Below the pieces are notes generated by a model. The model was not told where the DNA came from. It ran no database searches and saw nothing but the letters and a program-made list of their open reading frames with translations. Below, in pieces: positions 45,824 through 55,844 of a DNA stretch of 64,000 nucleotides (the stretch's first letter is position 1; each line of letters begins with the position of its first letter). This DNA comes from Chitinophaga sp. CF118. Its GTDB lineage: Bacteria > Bacteroidota > Bacteroidia > Chitinophagales > Chitinophagaceae. The translations under genes and the position numbers were made by a program. The stretch lies in contig NZ_FOMK01000007.1 in assembly GCF_900112615.1 (NCBI RefSeq), positions 207,408-271,407 on the forward strand, read 5' to 3'.

Positions 45824-47572
45824 TCAATGATATCCTTTATTCTGTTCTAATGTACTCTTGCTTCCATTAGTAGATAAATCTATCTGCCGCTGCGGAATAG
45901 CAAAGTACTCATTCTTATTTTTGGTAAAACTAGCCCCCTGGATATCCAATGTAAGGTTTCCTTCAAAGGCAAAGAATGCATTCAGCACATCACCCGCATC
46001 TCCCCAGCGAACCAGGTCGAAGAAGCGATGTCCTTCCATAGCCAGTTCCAGTTTGCGCTCAAAATAGATGGCCTTCAGGGCATAATCCTTGCCTTGCGCC
46101 GTAAAAGTACCTGTGGGATACCTGGACACCTTATAATTGGCAGCAGGTACATCCTGGAAGCCACTCATCGGCGCATTATTGTCCAGATATAGATATACTT
46201 CACTTTCTGGCCTGGCAGCCCTTCCACGCACTGTATCCACATAAGCCTGTGCCTGATCCAGATTAGACAACTGGGCTTCACATTCTGCCGCCATCAACAG
46301 TACATCTGCATAACGGATCAGATTATAATTGATTGCATTACCAGGTGCCCATCCCCTGGGATCATAATATTTATCCTGTGTTGCCTGCCAGTAAACGTTT
46401 TTCTTGGGAGAATAATGTCCAGCAGTAGATGCTTCCCTAATCCAGGTATCGCCGGGATGTACGCCCCAATCAAGGTATGGAATCCCCTGGCGGCCTACTG
46501 TCCAGTCCAGGCGTGGATCCAATGTTTCTGTAGTGATACTGTGACTGTTATAATCGTCCAGGTAAGGCAGCCCCTGGGCGTTTGTGATATAAGAATTTAC
46601 CAGGTCTTGTGTAGGCTGAAAAAAACCGCAACAGCTGAAGGGGCCATTATAGGGGTAGTTGAGCATTTCGCCCTGGTTGGCATTGGCAGAGGTACCGGAA
46701 TTATCGTTTGCATCATACTGAATGGCAAAAACACATTCTGATGTATTCTCTGTTGCCGCATCAAAATTGTCTTCGAAACGATCTCTCAACTTATAACGCT
46801 CTCCTTTTGAGGTGATACCCTGGGAGATAATCTGATCAAAGAGAGGCTTGGCATCTGTATATTTATGCTCAAACATGTAAGTTTTGGCCAGGTAGCAGGC
46901 AGCAGCCCATTTATTCGGACGGCCAACTTCTGTCTGGGTGCTAGCCAGGTTATCCATACCAAACTTGAAATCTGCTTCTATTTCAGGCCAGATATCTTTA
47001 TTATTCGGTGTTTTCATGTCTGTGGTAGTTTCATCTATCCACGGTACCATATTAAACATCTTTTTAAGATCACTATAATAATGCCCCCGCAGGAAGTGTG
47101 CTTCTGCTGCAACTTCCGTTTTCTCCTCATCAGTCATATCTGTAACCTTAGGTAACAGACGGAGTACGGTATTACAACGGGTTACTCCTTCATAATCCAC
47201 ACGCCATTTATCATTGAGGAAGCTGTTGGTAGCACCGGCAGTAAACCTGGCCAGATCCAGTGTTGGTGGAGAGTCAAAGTGATCACTACCTTTATGTGCA
47301 TCACCTCCACACACACTCCCATAGATCCAGTTATCGGGAGATACTGCGTACCCCGCTCCACCGGAGAGATTTGTCATATCTCCATCCGTAAAGTCCTGAC
47401 CATCCAGTGCACCATATGCACCTACCAGTAGTGCATTGATTCCTTTTTTATTGGAGATCAGCTCTTCTTTTAAAGAAGATGGCGGCACCCGGTCCAGGAA
47501 GTTTTTACAGGAAGGACTGCAAAGTGTTATTCCTGCCAGTATTGCTATAGATATATTTTTATTTAGTTTCAT
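45824..47572 (-). CDS. SusD/RagB-family nutrient-binding lipoprotein
   Basis: Start 47572 (MKLNKNISIAILAGITLC...SCKNFLD) gives a lipoprotein leader; the earlier ATG at 47590 overlaps the SusC stop. At 582 aa it has SusD features: SCKNFLDRVPPSS start, TPR-like helices (YYSDLKKMF, NKWAAACYLAKTYMF), and the C-terminal YALKAIYFERKLELAMEGHRFFDLVRWG motif. It is the surface lid that delivers ligand to SusC, encoded 18 nt before it. Ligand unknown. Confidence 0.93.
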   Translation of the reverse strand: MKLNKNISIAILAGITLCSPSCKNFLDRVPPSSLKEELISNKKGINALLVGAYGALDGQDFTDGDMTNLSGGAGYAVSPDNWIYGSVCGGDAHKGSDHFDSPPTLDLARFTAGATNSFLNDKWRVDYEGVTRCNTVLRLLPKVTDMTDEEKTEVAAEAHFLRGHYYSDLKKMFNMVPWIDETTTDMKTPNNKDIWPEIEADFKFGMDNLASTQTEVGRPNKWAAACYLAKTYMFEHKYTDAKPLFDQIISQGITSKGERYKLRDRFEDNFDAATENTSECVFAIQYDANDNSGTSANANQGEMLNYPYNGPFSCCGFFQPTQDLVNSYITNAQGLPYLDDYNSHSITTETLDPRLDWTVGRQGIPYLDWGVHPGDTWIREASTAGHYSPKKNVYWQATQDKYYDPRGWAPGNAINYNLIRYADVLLMAAECEAQLSNLDQAQAYVDTVRGRAARPESEVYLYLDNNAPMSGFQDVPAANYKVSRYPTGTFTAQGKDYALKAIYFERKLELAMEGHRFFDLVRWGDAGDVLNAFFAFEGNLTLDIQGASFTKNKNEYFAIPQRQIDLSTNGSKSTLEQNKGYH

Positions 47573-47589
47573 GGCTTTACAATTTAACA

Positions 47590-50500
47590 TCAGAATGTAA
47601 GATTTACACCTGCCAGGAATTGGCGCTGGCTTGGATAAGTGCCTTCATCTATACCAAAGCTCCTTACATCACTTCCTCCAATTTCAGGATCAATACCTGT
47701 ATATTTTGTGATAGTGAAAAGGTTAGCTGCCTGTACGTAGATCCTTAATCTTTCAATGTGGATCCTGCTGCCGAATGCTTGTGGGAAGGTGTATCCCAGT
47801 TGAACGTTCTTACAACGCAGGTAAGCACCGTTTTCTACATAATAAGAGTTGGGAACACTGTTGGTACTGAAAGAACCTTCTCCTTCCTGGATAGGCGCTT
47901 TGGCATTGGTGCGTTCCGGCAGCCAGGAATCATAGAGGGCTGTTTTGCTTTTAGCACCATCAAATGAAGAGGAGAAGTCTGTCCACCATCTTACCTGGTT
48001 CCAGATCTGGTTGCCCTGCACACCAAACAGGAACATACTGAAGTCAAATGCTTTGTAGGTTAATCCGAGATTAATGCCATAAGATACTTTGGGATTAGGG
48101 TTCCCAAGGAAGGTACGATCGTCTGAGTTGATTACACCATCATTGTTCGTATCTGCATATCTGAAGCGGCCAGGTGCTGCTGCTTCCTGGAAGGTGGCAG
48201 AAGCATCTCCCGTCTTTGCCTGTGCTGCCGCATCGGCTTTATCCACCTCATCCTGACTGTTCCAGAACCCGGTAATCCTATAGCCGTAGAAGCTGGAAAT
48301 AGGCTGTCCTACAGCATTGCGGATAATGCTTTCACTGAAGTTACGTGGCTGGCTGTCAAAATAATCCACTCCTGTGGCAATCTTAACGATCCTGTTTTTG
48401 AAGGTGGTCAATGTTACTGTCGCATCAAACTTCAGATCCTTGGTGATGTTCGTATGTGAGGTAACGGTAAGGTCTACACCCTGATTCTTCATGTTGGCCA
48501 CATTAGAATAAGGTGCAGGAGCGGTGCCGAATGTTCCCGGTAATTCACTGTTGTATAAAAGGTCTTTGATATTCTTCTGAAAGTAATCAGCAGATACTTC
48601 CAGTTTACCACCAAACAAGGTTGCATCTATACCGATGTTGGTATTGATATCACTCTCCCACTTTGCATTAGGATTACCTATTTGTACCTGTTGGAAACCT
48701 AGCAAAATACCGTTGTTGGTACCCTGCAGATCGTAATAAGAAGTGTTCTTATTACCACCATATAAAGTAAAGGCATTACCCGGTGTAAGGCTCAACTGGT
48801 TTCCCATAATACCCCATCCACCACGAATTTTCAGATCTGTGAGCCAGCTTACACTTTTCAGGAAAGACTCCTGGGAGATACGCCAGCCGGCGCTTACTGC
48901 GGGGAACATACCATAACGGTTATTCACACCAAATTTGGAAGATCCATCCCGGCGCAGTGTACCGCTCAGGATATACTTGTCATTAAAAGTATAGTCTATC
49001 CTTCCGATGAGGGATAATAAACCTGCAGAGTAACGGGTAGACGTGATGGTTTGTCCGCCTGCACCCGTGCCGTTATCTACGTAATCCGGATCAAAAGAGA
49101 AGAAGTCCTGCGTAGTACCTACCTGCTGACGGGTACGTTCATCATATGCTTCTGTACCTAACAGTACATTCAGGTTATGTACTTTATTAAATGTATTGTG
49201 GTAGTTCAGAGTGTTGGTCCATGTCCAGTTATGAGCGAAGTCGCTTGATTCTGTATAAGAATTTACACCTGCATTTTCTTTATTCTCATACTGTGGATAG
49301 GTGAACCTATGACGATATCCCGAATTCACCTCACCACCAAAGCTTGTATGGAAGGTAAAGTGTTCCATGAAGTCAATATCAGCATAGACGTTACCGAATA
49401 CCCTGTTCACCTGTCCTTTATCATTACGGGTGCGGTATTGCATGGCTACCGGGTTCATGGCATCGCCTAGTCCAATCCCATTTGAACCACCAAAGTTACC
49501 TTTGATATCATATACAGGGATAATGGGCTGTTCCCGTATAGCCATACCCACGGCCCCACTGGCCGTGAGCAGGTCTACGGTGGGGTTATCAGTAACAGAG
49601 AAAGACAGATTCTCTCCTATCCGTATATTTTTAGAAATGTTGAACTGACTATTAGAGCGGATGATATATCTTTTCAGATAGGTATTCATCAGGGTACCCT
49701 GCTGATTAAAATAGTTCAGTGAGAACAAGTAATTACCTCTGTCACTGCCACCACTCACAGACAGGTTATGACTGGTCATTGCGGCCGGTTTAAAGATTTC
49801 ATGAAACCAGTCTGTTCCAGTTTTATTGGCTTTAGTGATATAATAGAAACTGTTATAATCGTTCTGATCTGTATAGTTTGGATTTACATAATACAGGTCA
49901 GGATTAGTGCGGGGATCTCCTTCCATCAGTCCTACAGGTTGCAGATAATCCGGCAGTCTGGGTGTGAGGCCGTCTCCATACAAAGTATCGCTCAATGGCG
50001 TACCTGTATTTTTGTATGACAGCCAGCGCAGGTTGGCCATTTCCTGAGAGTTCAGTGTATGAAAAGCATTCCCTCCTTTAGGGTACTGACGACCATAATA
50101 CGCATCATATTTCACTTTCACCTTGCCGGTACCTCTTTTGGTCGTAATGATAATCACACCATTGGATGCACGGGAACCATAAACAGAAGCAGCACCTGCA
50201 TCTTTCAATACCTGCATCGAAGCCACGTCATTAGGATTCAGGTCATTGATACTTTGCGTAGGTACTCCATCCACTACGTAAAGCGGAGTATTGTTATCAA
50301 AGGTATTCACCCCACGGATGCGCACCACGGGTTCTTCTCCCGGCTGCCCGGAACCAATAACGGTAACGCCTGATGCTTGTCCCTGTAATTGACTTGTAAC
50401 CTGTCCGGATGGTTGCTTTACCATTTCTCCGATGTCGATAACGGTTACGGCACCAGTCAGATCTTTTTTGCGTTGAGTGGTGTAACCTGTAACGATCACT

Positions 50501-51129
50501 TCGTTAAGTGTGCTGGTATTTTCTGTTAGTATGATATTTATTTCTGACAGACTTCCCACTGGTATTTCTTTGGATTCGTACCCAACGAAAGATATTTCAA
50601 GTAGGTCATTGGCAGTGCCGGGAACGTTGAGAGTGAAAGTACCATCAGGGCCGGTAACAGCACCCGTACCGGTTCCCTTTACACGCAATGTAACACCTGG
50701 CAGTGCAGTACCTTTGGCATCTGTTACCTTACCATGTATAGGGCGTTGTATGGCTTCACCACCGGATGTTTGCGTTGCCTCCCTTGCGGTAATAAGATAA
50801 AAGTGCTCTCTGACTTTCTGATATGAGAGATTAAATGGAGCGAGTGCTTTGTCGAGTACTTCTTCAGCTGACTTACAGGCAGCAAGATCTATTTTTGCTT
50901 TCTGGTCTTTCACCAGGTCGCTTTTATAAGCAATTGAGACACCGAATTTCACTTCCGTTTGCCGGAATAATTGTTTCAATAATACTTCCTCCTGCTGTTC
51001 CAGTGGTTGTCTTACAGGTTTGGCACCCGGCTTTGCAGCCAGCGGCTGGTTTGCCAGAGCACAAGGTGACAGAACACTTAATGCAATAGTATGCATCAGC
51101 AGCACACGTAAATGTTTGTTCATGTGCAA
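47590..51129 (-). CDS. SusC/RagA TonB-dependent transporter with STN domain
   Basis: 1179 aa: signal peptide, an STN (secretin/TonB short N-terminal) domain at about 40-120, a carboxypeptidase-D-like regulatory fold (IHGKVTDAKGTALPGVTLRV), the plug (EVIVTGYTTQRKKDLTGAVTVI and YVVDGVPTQSINDLNP) and a 22-strand barrel ending RQFLAGVNLTF. The STN domain contacts a FecR-type anti-sigma factor, encoded directly upstream, so ligand import should activate this locus. An in-frame ATG at 51123 is an alternative start. Confidence 0.95.
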   Translation of the reverse strand: MHMNKHLRVLLMHTIALSVLSPCALANQPLAAKPGAKPVRQPLEQQEEVLLKQLFRQTEVKFGVSIAYKSDLVKDQKAKIDLAACKSAEEVLDKALAPFNLSYQKVREHFYLITAREATQTSGGEAIQRPIHGKVTDAKGTALPGVTLRVKGTGTGAVTGPDGTFTLNVPGTANDLLEISFVGYESKEIPVGSLSEINIILTENTSTLNEVIVTGYTTQRKKDLTGAVTVIDIGEMVKQPSGQVTSQLQGQASGVTVIGSGQPGEEPVVRIRGVNTFDNNTPLYVVDGVPTQSINDLNPNDVASMQVLKDAGAASVYGSRASNGVIIITTKRGTGKVKVKYDAYYGRQYPKGGNAFHTLNSQEMANLRWLSYKNTGTPLSDTLYGDGLTPRLPDYLQPVGLMEGDPRTNPDLYYVNPNYTDQNDYNSFYYITKANKTGTDWFHEIFKPAAMTSHNLSVSGGSDRGNYLFSLNYFNQQGTLMNTYLKRYIIRSNSQFNISKNIRIGENLSFSVTDNPTVDLLTASGAVGMAIREQPIIPVYDIKGNFGGSNGIGLGDAMNPVAMQYRTRNDKGQVNRVFGNVYADIDFMEHFTFHTSFGGEVNSGYRHRFTYPQYENKENAGVNSYTESSDFAHNWTWTNTLNYHNTFNKVHNLNVLLGTEAYDERTRQQVGTTQDFFSFDPDYVDNGTGAGGQTITSTRYSAGLLSLIGRIDYTFNDKYILSGTLRRDGSSKFGVNNRYGMFPAVSAGWRISQESFLKSVSWLTDLKIRGGWGIMGNQLSLTPGNAFTLYGGNKNTSYYDLQGTNNGILLGFQQVQIGNPNAKWESDINTNIGIDATLFGGKLEVSADYFQKNIKDLLYNSELPGTFGTAPAPYSNVANMKNQGVDLTVTSHTNITKDLKFDATVTLTTFKNRIVKIATGVDYFDSQPRNFSESIIRNAVGQPISSFYGYRITGFWNSQDEVDKADAAAQAKTGDASATFQEAAAPGRFRYADTNNDGVINSDDRTFLGNPNPKVSYGINLGLTYKAFDFSMFLFGVQGNQIWNQVRWWTDFSSSFDGAKSKTALYDSWLPERTNAKAPIQEGEGSFSTNSVPNSYYVENGAYLRCKNVQLGYTFPQAFGSRIHIERLRIYVQAANLFTITKYTGIDPEIGGSDVRSFGIDEGTYPSQRQFLAGVNLTF

Positions 51130-51186
51130 TTTAGTTTTGGTTAATAAAAAGTTTGGGTATCAGTTTCCCAACGTGGTTACGCTATC

Positions 51187-52215
51187 TTACTTGCCCTGTT
51201 TATAAAAATGTACTCCAAAAGCTTTCTCAAATTGAATTAGCATAGTATCGGCATTGTAAACGATAGGCATAGAGCCTGAAACACGGTACCGCAACATCTT
51301 TGGTTCTTTTACAGATACCTGTCGGTCAAACACCTGCCGCATAAATTGTATGGCATCGGCAACAGTATATTCATCCATCATAAGCTGCCCGTGTGTCCAG
51401 GCGATTACCTTTGTCACATCTGTTCTGCTCTTGGTATATTCTCCATCCTGTTTATTATAACGGAGCATCTCTCCGGGTTGCAGGTATAGCTGTGTTTCAT
51501 TTTGTCCCTGCTGTTCTTTGATATTCAGCTTAATACTTCCTTGTTGCAATACGACTGCTATCCTGTTGTTAAAATTATTGATGTTGAACTGGGTACCCAG
51601 AACTTCTACTGAAAGACGGTCGAATGTATGTACAATGAATCTTGTATTCTCTTTTGTATGACGTACATGGAACCAGGCTTCTCCATCCAGCCACACTTCC
51701 CTTACGTTGGCTTCTTTCTGTGCATACACCAGCCTTGATCCTGCATTTAATAATACTTCCGAGCTATCGGGCAACAGCAATTTTTTTGTTTGTCCCGGTA
51801 AAGTAGCTGTGCTCAGTGTGAGTGCATGAAACTGTTTGTCTGTATGTGTTAACCAGAGCGTGCCCAGCAGGATGCCCAGTAATATGGCAGCAGCGTACTT
51901 CCAGGAAAACAATCTATAAAAGCGACTCCTGTTCGCTACAGGCAGAACAGGTAATTCTGCCGTTTCATCTGTTGCTATATTATCCCAGATAGCATCCCAC
52001 AACTGGTCCTTCTGCTCACCGGTTAGCTGGTAATCACGAAAATGGATGGACTTTACCAGGGTTATGGCTTCTGCTATTACAGCTTCTTTTTCAGGATGTT
52101 GTTTCAGCCAGGTAGCCCATTCGTAATTGTTCTTTACATCTGGTTTTAGTACCCATTGCTGGAAATTTTCGTCCATTGCAAAATCACGTGCTGTATATAT
52201 ATGGTACTGCTGCAA
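51187..52215 (-). CDS. FecR-type anti-sigma factor
   Basis: 342 aa with an N-terminal cytoplasmic part (FQQWVLKPDVKNNYEWATWL), one membrane span (AAAILLGILLGTLWL, about 115-129) and a periplasmic FecR domain (PGQTKKLLLPDSSEVLLNAGSRL; VWLDGEAWFHVRH; VEVLGTQFNINNF), then a DUF4974-type C terminus. It relays the signal from the SusC STN domain to the sigma factor encoded 69 nt upstream. Confidence 0.93.
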   Translation of the reverse strand: MQQYHIYTARDFAMDENFQQWVLKPDVKNNYEWATWLKQHPEKEAVIAEAITLVKSIHFRDYQLTGEQKDQLWDAIWDNIATDETAELPVLPVANRSRFYRLFSWKYAAAILLGILLGTLWLTHTDKQFHALTLSTATLPGQTKKLLLPDSSEVLLNAGSRLVYAQKEANVREVWLDGEAWFHVRHTKENTRFIVHTFDRLSVEVLGTQFNINNFNNRIAVVLQQGSIKLNIKEQQGQNETQLYLQPGEMLRYNKQDGEYTKSRTDVTKVIAWTHGQLMMDEYTVADAIQFMRQVFDRQVSVKEPKMLRYRVSGSMPIVYNADTMLIQFEKAFGVHFYKQGK

Positions 52216-52284
52216 ACCGTCTCTTTTATATAAAGAGACAGAGAAAGGGAAAATCTCATCGTTTTGGGGAAGGTTTTTTTTAAA

Positions 52285-52902
52285 TTATTTCCCGGGGCTT
52301 AATAATAAGAGTAATACGGCAGGTGGTAGCATTCTTTTCAATACACCGATAGCTTTGGAGATGATGTTGTATACGGAGTCTACTTTCATGGACATCAGGT
52401 CTGCTACTTCCTGATAAGAAAGGTCATGGAAGAAACGCAGGTAAATAGCTTCCCGCTGGCGGCGGGGTAGGGCTGACAGGGCTACATGCAGTTGTTGTAA
52501 CTGTTCCTGTTGTTTTTCGTCCTGGATAATAAAGTGCTCCCGGGGAGGGATCAGTTCAAAGTCAAACGGGATTTCAGAAGTCTGAGCACGGAGACGGCGA
52601 TCCTTTTCCAGTGCCCGCAATAAACGGCGGCGTAGGCTGCTGAGCAGGTAATACCGGATATTCTGTAGTTGGTCTGTCAGGTGTTCTCTGGATTGCCAGA
52701 GGTCATGAAAAAGTTCCTGAAGGCAATCCCTCACCTGTTCTCCATCTCCACAAAAATGCACCCCATAATGGTAAAGATCATCTACATGTTCCTGGTAGAT
52801 CACTGCAAATGCGTCCCGGCTACCCTGCCGGAAGTTATCCCATAACTCCTCCTGTGGAGATGCTTTATACAAAGCAGTCAATGATGGCTTTACTGCTTCC
52901 AT
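52285..52902 (-). CDS. ECF RNA polymerase sigma factor
   Basis: 205 aa with sigma region 2 (FAVIYQEHVDDLYHYGVHF; DCLQELFHDLWQSREHL) and region 4 (ALSALPRRQREAIYLRFFHD; SYQEVADLMSMKVDSVYNIISKAI). First gene of sigma-FecR-SusC-SusD on the minus strand. The C terminus (VLKRMLPPAVLLLLLSPGK) is hydrophobic, typical of this Bacteroidota subfamily. Confidence 0.94.
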   Translation of the reverse strand: MEAVKPSLTALYKASPQEELWDNFRQGSRDAFAVIYQEHVDDLYHYGVHFCGDGEQVRDCLQELFHDLWQSREHLTDQLQNIRYYLLSSLRRRLLRALEKDRRLRAQTSEIPFDFELIPPREHFIIQDEKQQEQLQQLHVALSALPRRQREAIYLRFFHDLSYQEVADLMSMKVDSVYNIISKAIGVLKRMLPPAVLLLLLSPGK

Positions 52903-53108
52903 AGCTGGATTTTGGTTGAGATCTCTTTAGTTGTTATAAAAATACACGTTTTTGTGAATTATTCTGTAATATGTTTGGTCCTTCTACACATTAATGTCGT
53001 GGTATAGTATTTGTAACCTTAGCATTGTCAGCCTATAAATTTTGATAATGACTATTATGTCTAACTCAATCTTTAAATTGCGAAATTATTTTTATACCCC
53101 AAATCTCC

Positions 53109-54329
53109 ATGTCAAAAATCATCTTTATAATATTATGTTTATACCCATGTATGATGTTTGCTCAGGATGCATCCACTGTTGTATCTAAAAGTAATACTGT
53201 AAAAGATACAACAGGAAAAACAGATCTGGTTGATATTGCCAAAAGGCTCTTTCACATCAAACCTAATAAAAAGAGGAAACTGGAAGAAAAAAGAATTTAC
53301 TTTTCTGTGTTACCAGTGAGTAGCAGTGTTCCGGGAGGAAGCGGTCATGTATTAGTTACCAGTACAACGGCAGGTATCTATTTAGGTTCGCGTCGTACTA
53401 CCAATATTTCAAGTGCTACATTTGCCCCTTATTTTAATTTAAAAGGACGGTTTGGCTTACCCCTGCGTACAAGTATATGGTTACCCAATAATTCATGGAC
53501 TATCCAGGGAGATCTGAGGCTTTTGGTATATCCTCAATATACCTGGGGATTGGGAAACGATAAAGATCATGATCACAGAACGTTAGTAGACTACCGGTAT
53601 ATCCGCTTTTATGAACAGGCACTCAAACGTATAAGGCCATATTTTTTTGCGGGAGCCGGATATAACCTGGATTACTATATGAATATCAAAAGTGATAGTG
53701 CGAACATAGACCTGAAAACCTTTACCGGTTATCCATATGGATTAGATGATAGATCCGTTTCATCAGGAGTTAGTTTCAGCTTATTATACGATAGTCGTAA
53801 TAATTCTATTAACCCGCTCCCCGGAGCTTATGCGAATGTTGTATTTCGTATAAATCCTTCTTTCCTGGGTAATGATCTCCGGTGGCAATCTTTGTATGCG
53901 GATGTGAGAAAATATATTTCGGTCAATCCTGCAAATCCGGATCAGCAAAACACCTTTGCGTTCTGGTCTTATTTCTGGACAGTGTTACACAGCAATGCTC
54001 CTTATCTTAACTTACCAAGTATTGGCTGGGATCCTGGCAACCGCTCCGGAAGAGGAGTAGATCAAAACCGGTATCGTGGCAAAAGTCTATTCTACCTGGA
54101 AAGTGAATACAGGAGGGATATAACTGAAAATGGTCTGTTCGGGTTTGTTGTTTTTGCTAATGTAAATACAGTGAGTGGATCTGAATCGATGTTCAGGTCG
54201 TGGCATCCGGCGGTAGGTACAGGGCTGAGAATTAAATTCAATAAAGGATCAAATACGAATATGGCTATTGATTTTGGAGTGAGCAAAGGATATAAAGCGA
54301 TAAAGCTCAACCTTGGAGAAGCATTTTGA
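53109..54329 (+). CDS. BamA/TamA-like outer-membrane beta-barrel protein
   Basis: 406 aa with a signal peptide (ending MFAQ), a short charged linker and then alternating beta strands. The motif GVDQNRYRGKSLFYLESEYR resembles the loop-6 (V/I)RGY motif region of BamA-type (surface antigen D15) barrels, and the chain ends in Phe as usual for Bam substrates. No POTRA domains are visible. Role unknown. Single gene ending in a shared terminator with the convergent FecR gene. Confidence 0.75.
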   Translation: MSKIIFIILCLYPCMMFAQDASTVVSKSNTVKDTTGKTDLVDIAKRLFHIKPNKKRKLEEKRIYFSVLPVSSSVPGGSGHVLVTSTTAGIYLGSRRTTNISSATFAPYFNLKGRFGLPLRTSIWLPNNSWTIQGDLRLLVYPQYTWGLGNDKDHDHRTLVDYRYIRFYEQALKRIRPYFFAGAGYNLDYYMNIKSDSANIDLKTFTGYPYGLDDRSVSSGVSFSLLYDSRNNSINPLPGAYANVVFRINPSFLGNDLRWQSLYADVRKYISVNPANPDQQNTFAFWSYFWTVLHSNAPYLNLPSIGWDPGNRSGRGVDQNRYRGKSLFYLESEYRRDITENGLFGFVVFANVNTVSGSESMFRSWHPAVGTGLRIKFNKGSNTNMAIDFGVSKGYKAIKLNLGEAF

Positions 54330-54330
54330 T

Positions 54331-54361
54331 AAAAAACCTGCATCATACATATGATACAGGT
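54331..54361 (-). terminator. Intrinsic terminator of the orphan FecR gene
   Basis: On the minus strand ACCTG-T-ATCAT...ATGAT-G-CAGGT is followed by TTTTTT; the stem also serves the convergent plus-strand gene. Confidence 0.75.
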
Positions 54362-54397
54362 ACTTGTTATATATTAAATGTGTCGTTACTTGTTTTA

Positions 54398-55540
54398 TTA
54401 CTTAAGATGCAGCACACCTTCTTTATCATAAGAATAATCCACGTTCCCTACTATTTTTAATGTTTCCAGGAAATAATCCAGAGTATGTAGTTTTTCCAAT
54501 CCTCCGGTGAATTTCTTAGCGGCCAGTTCAGGACGGTCAAACACTACTTTCACACCATACCAGCGTTCAATTACACCTCCAATATCTTTCAGGGAGGTGT
54601 TATGGAAGATATAGATTCCACGCATCCAGGCCAGTACTTCATCTGAATCAAAGTTACGAATGTCAAATTTATCATTATCTGTCACAACAGCTTCCTGCCC
54701 GGGTTTTAAAGTCACCTGTGCAGTAGCAGACTTTGAAGTAACAGCTCCGCTTACCAGTGACGTACTTGTAATACCGTTTTTATAAGCACTCACATTAAAG
54801 GTAGTACCCAATACCCTGATCTCTGTTTTCTCCGTGTGTACAATAAAGGGCTGTGTCGTATTCTTGGCTACATTAAAGAATGCTTCTCCTTCCAGGTATA
54901 CTTCTCTTTGATTGCCGTTAAAATTGAAGGGGAAACGGAGCTTAGTAGTAGCATTCAACCATACTTCCGTACCATCAGATAACACCAGCTTATAATCCAT
55001 TTTAGGAGGGACTATGAGGGTATTAAATCCTGACTCCGTTTTATTTGCAGTGTATTGTAATTTATTAGATCCAGCATTCAGTTGCACATCACCCGCGCTG
55101 ATTTGTTGTTTTGCCTGATGGTAAGGAAGTTTTACAGTCTGTCCGTTAGCCAGTTTCAACTGTAATTCTGTTTCTGCCTTTACTGTTGTTGCCAGCTCCT
55201 GTGGTTGCTTTGGTTTAAAAATCCCTGATTGCCACATAAATGTAATACCAGTAGCCACCACTCCTGTAATTACAGCAGCAATTAACCAGCGATTGGTCCA
55301 CCACATTGCTTTACGCCTTGGCAATAGTTTTTCTTCTACTTGTTGCCACGCAAGGTCTGTATTCATTTCATGCCAGAACTTCTCTTCGCCCTGGATAGAT
55401 GGACTATGCTTGATTGCTTTCCACATGAGTTCTATGTCTTCATGAACATTAATAAGTCCTGTCACATACTCATCGTCTGGTACACTAATTGTTCCATTGC
55501 GCTTTTGTAATAACAACTGGTAAATGTGCTCGTGATTCAT
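54398..55540 (-). CDS. Orphan FecR-domain protein
   Basis: 380 aa with a cytoplasmic N-terminal part, one membrane span (WLIAAVITGVVATGITFMW, about 85-103), FecR domain (IVPPKMDYKLVLSDGTEVWLN; VYLEGEAFFNVAKN; IRVLGTTFNVSAY) and a DUF4974-like end. Unlike the copy at 51187, no sigma-factor or TonB-receptor gene is adjacent on either side. It may regulate a distant sigma factor. Confidence 0.9.
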   Translation of the reverse strand: MNHEHIYQLLLQKRNGTISVPDDEYVTGLINVHEDIELMWKAIKHSPSIQGEEKFWHEMNTDLAWQQVEEKLLPRRKAMWWTNRWLIAAVITGVVATGITFMWQSGIFKPKQPQELATTVKAETELQLKLANGQTVKLPYHQAKQQISAGDVQLNAGSNKLQYTANKTESGFNTLIVPPKMDYKLVLSDGTEVWLNATTKLRFPFNFNGNQREVYLEGEAFFNVAKNTTQPFIVHTEKTEIRVLGTTFNVSAYKNGITSTSLVSGAVTSKSATAQVTLKPGQEAVVTDNDKFDIRNFDSDEVLAWMRGIYIFHNTSLKDIGGVIERWYGVKVVFDRPELAAKKFTGGLEKLHTLDYFLETLKIVGNVDYSYDKEGVLHLK

Positions 55541-55844
55541 TTTGCTTTAGAATTTTGGAGTTTTTAGCCTTCCATATCAACAACATATTGATATTGACAA
55601 GGATAACGCTGGAATCTCTGCAATCTATTGCATAAATCTACACACATCTGATCATTCAAACTGTTAATTGCCGGTTAATGCCCGGGATTACAACTCGTTA
55701 TTTAGGCTCTCTATAACAATTAATATTAAATCTTCACAATATAATGCTATATTAACATAATCAGACCCAGCCGGATGCTTGCTCGTTTTAGCTATTCCGT
55801 TGAAAATTGTTTGAATTATACAATTGTTTGCTTGATTTCTGCCT
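55541..55844. other. Intergenic stretch, no gene seen
   Basis: About 300 bp of AT-rich sequence between two minus-strand genes; it presumably holds the promoter of the orphan FecR gene. I found no hairpin or known motif of note. Confidence 0.5.
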
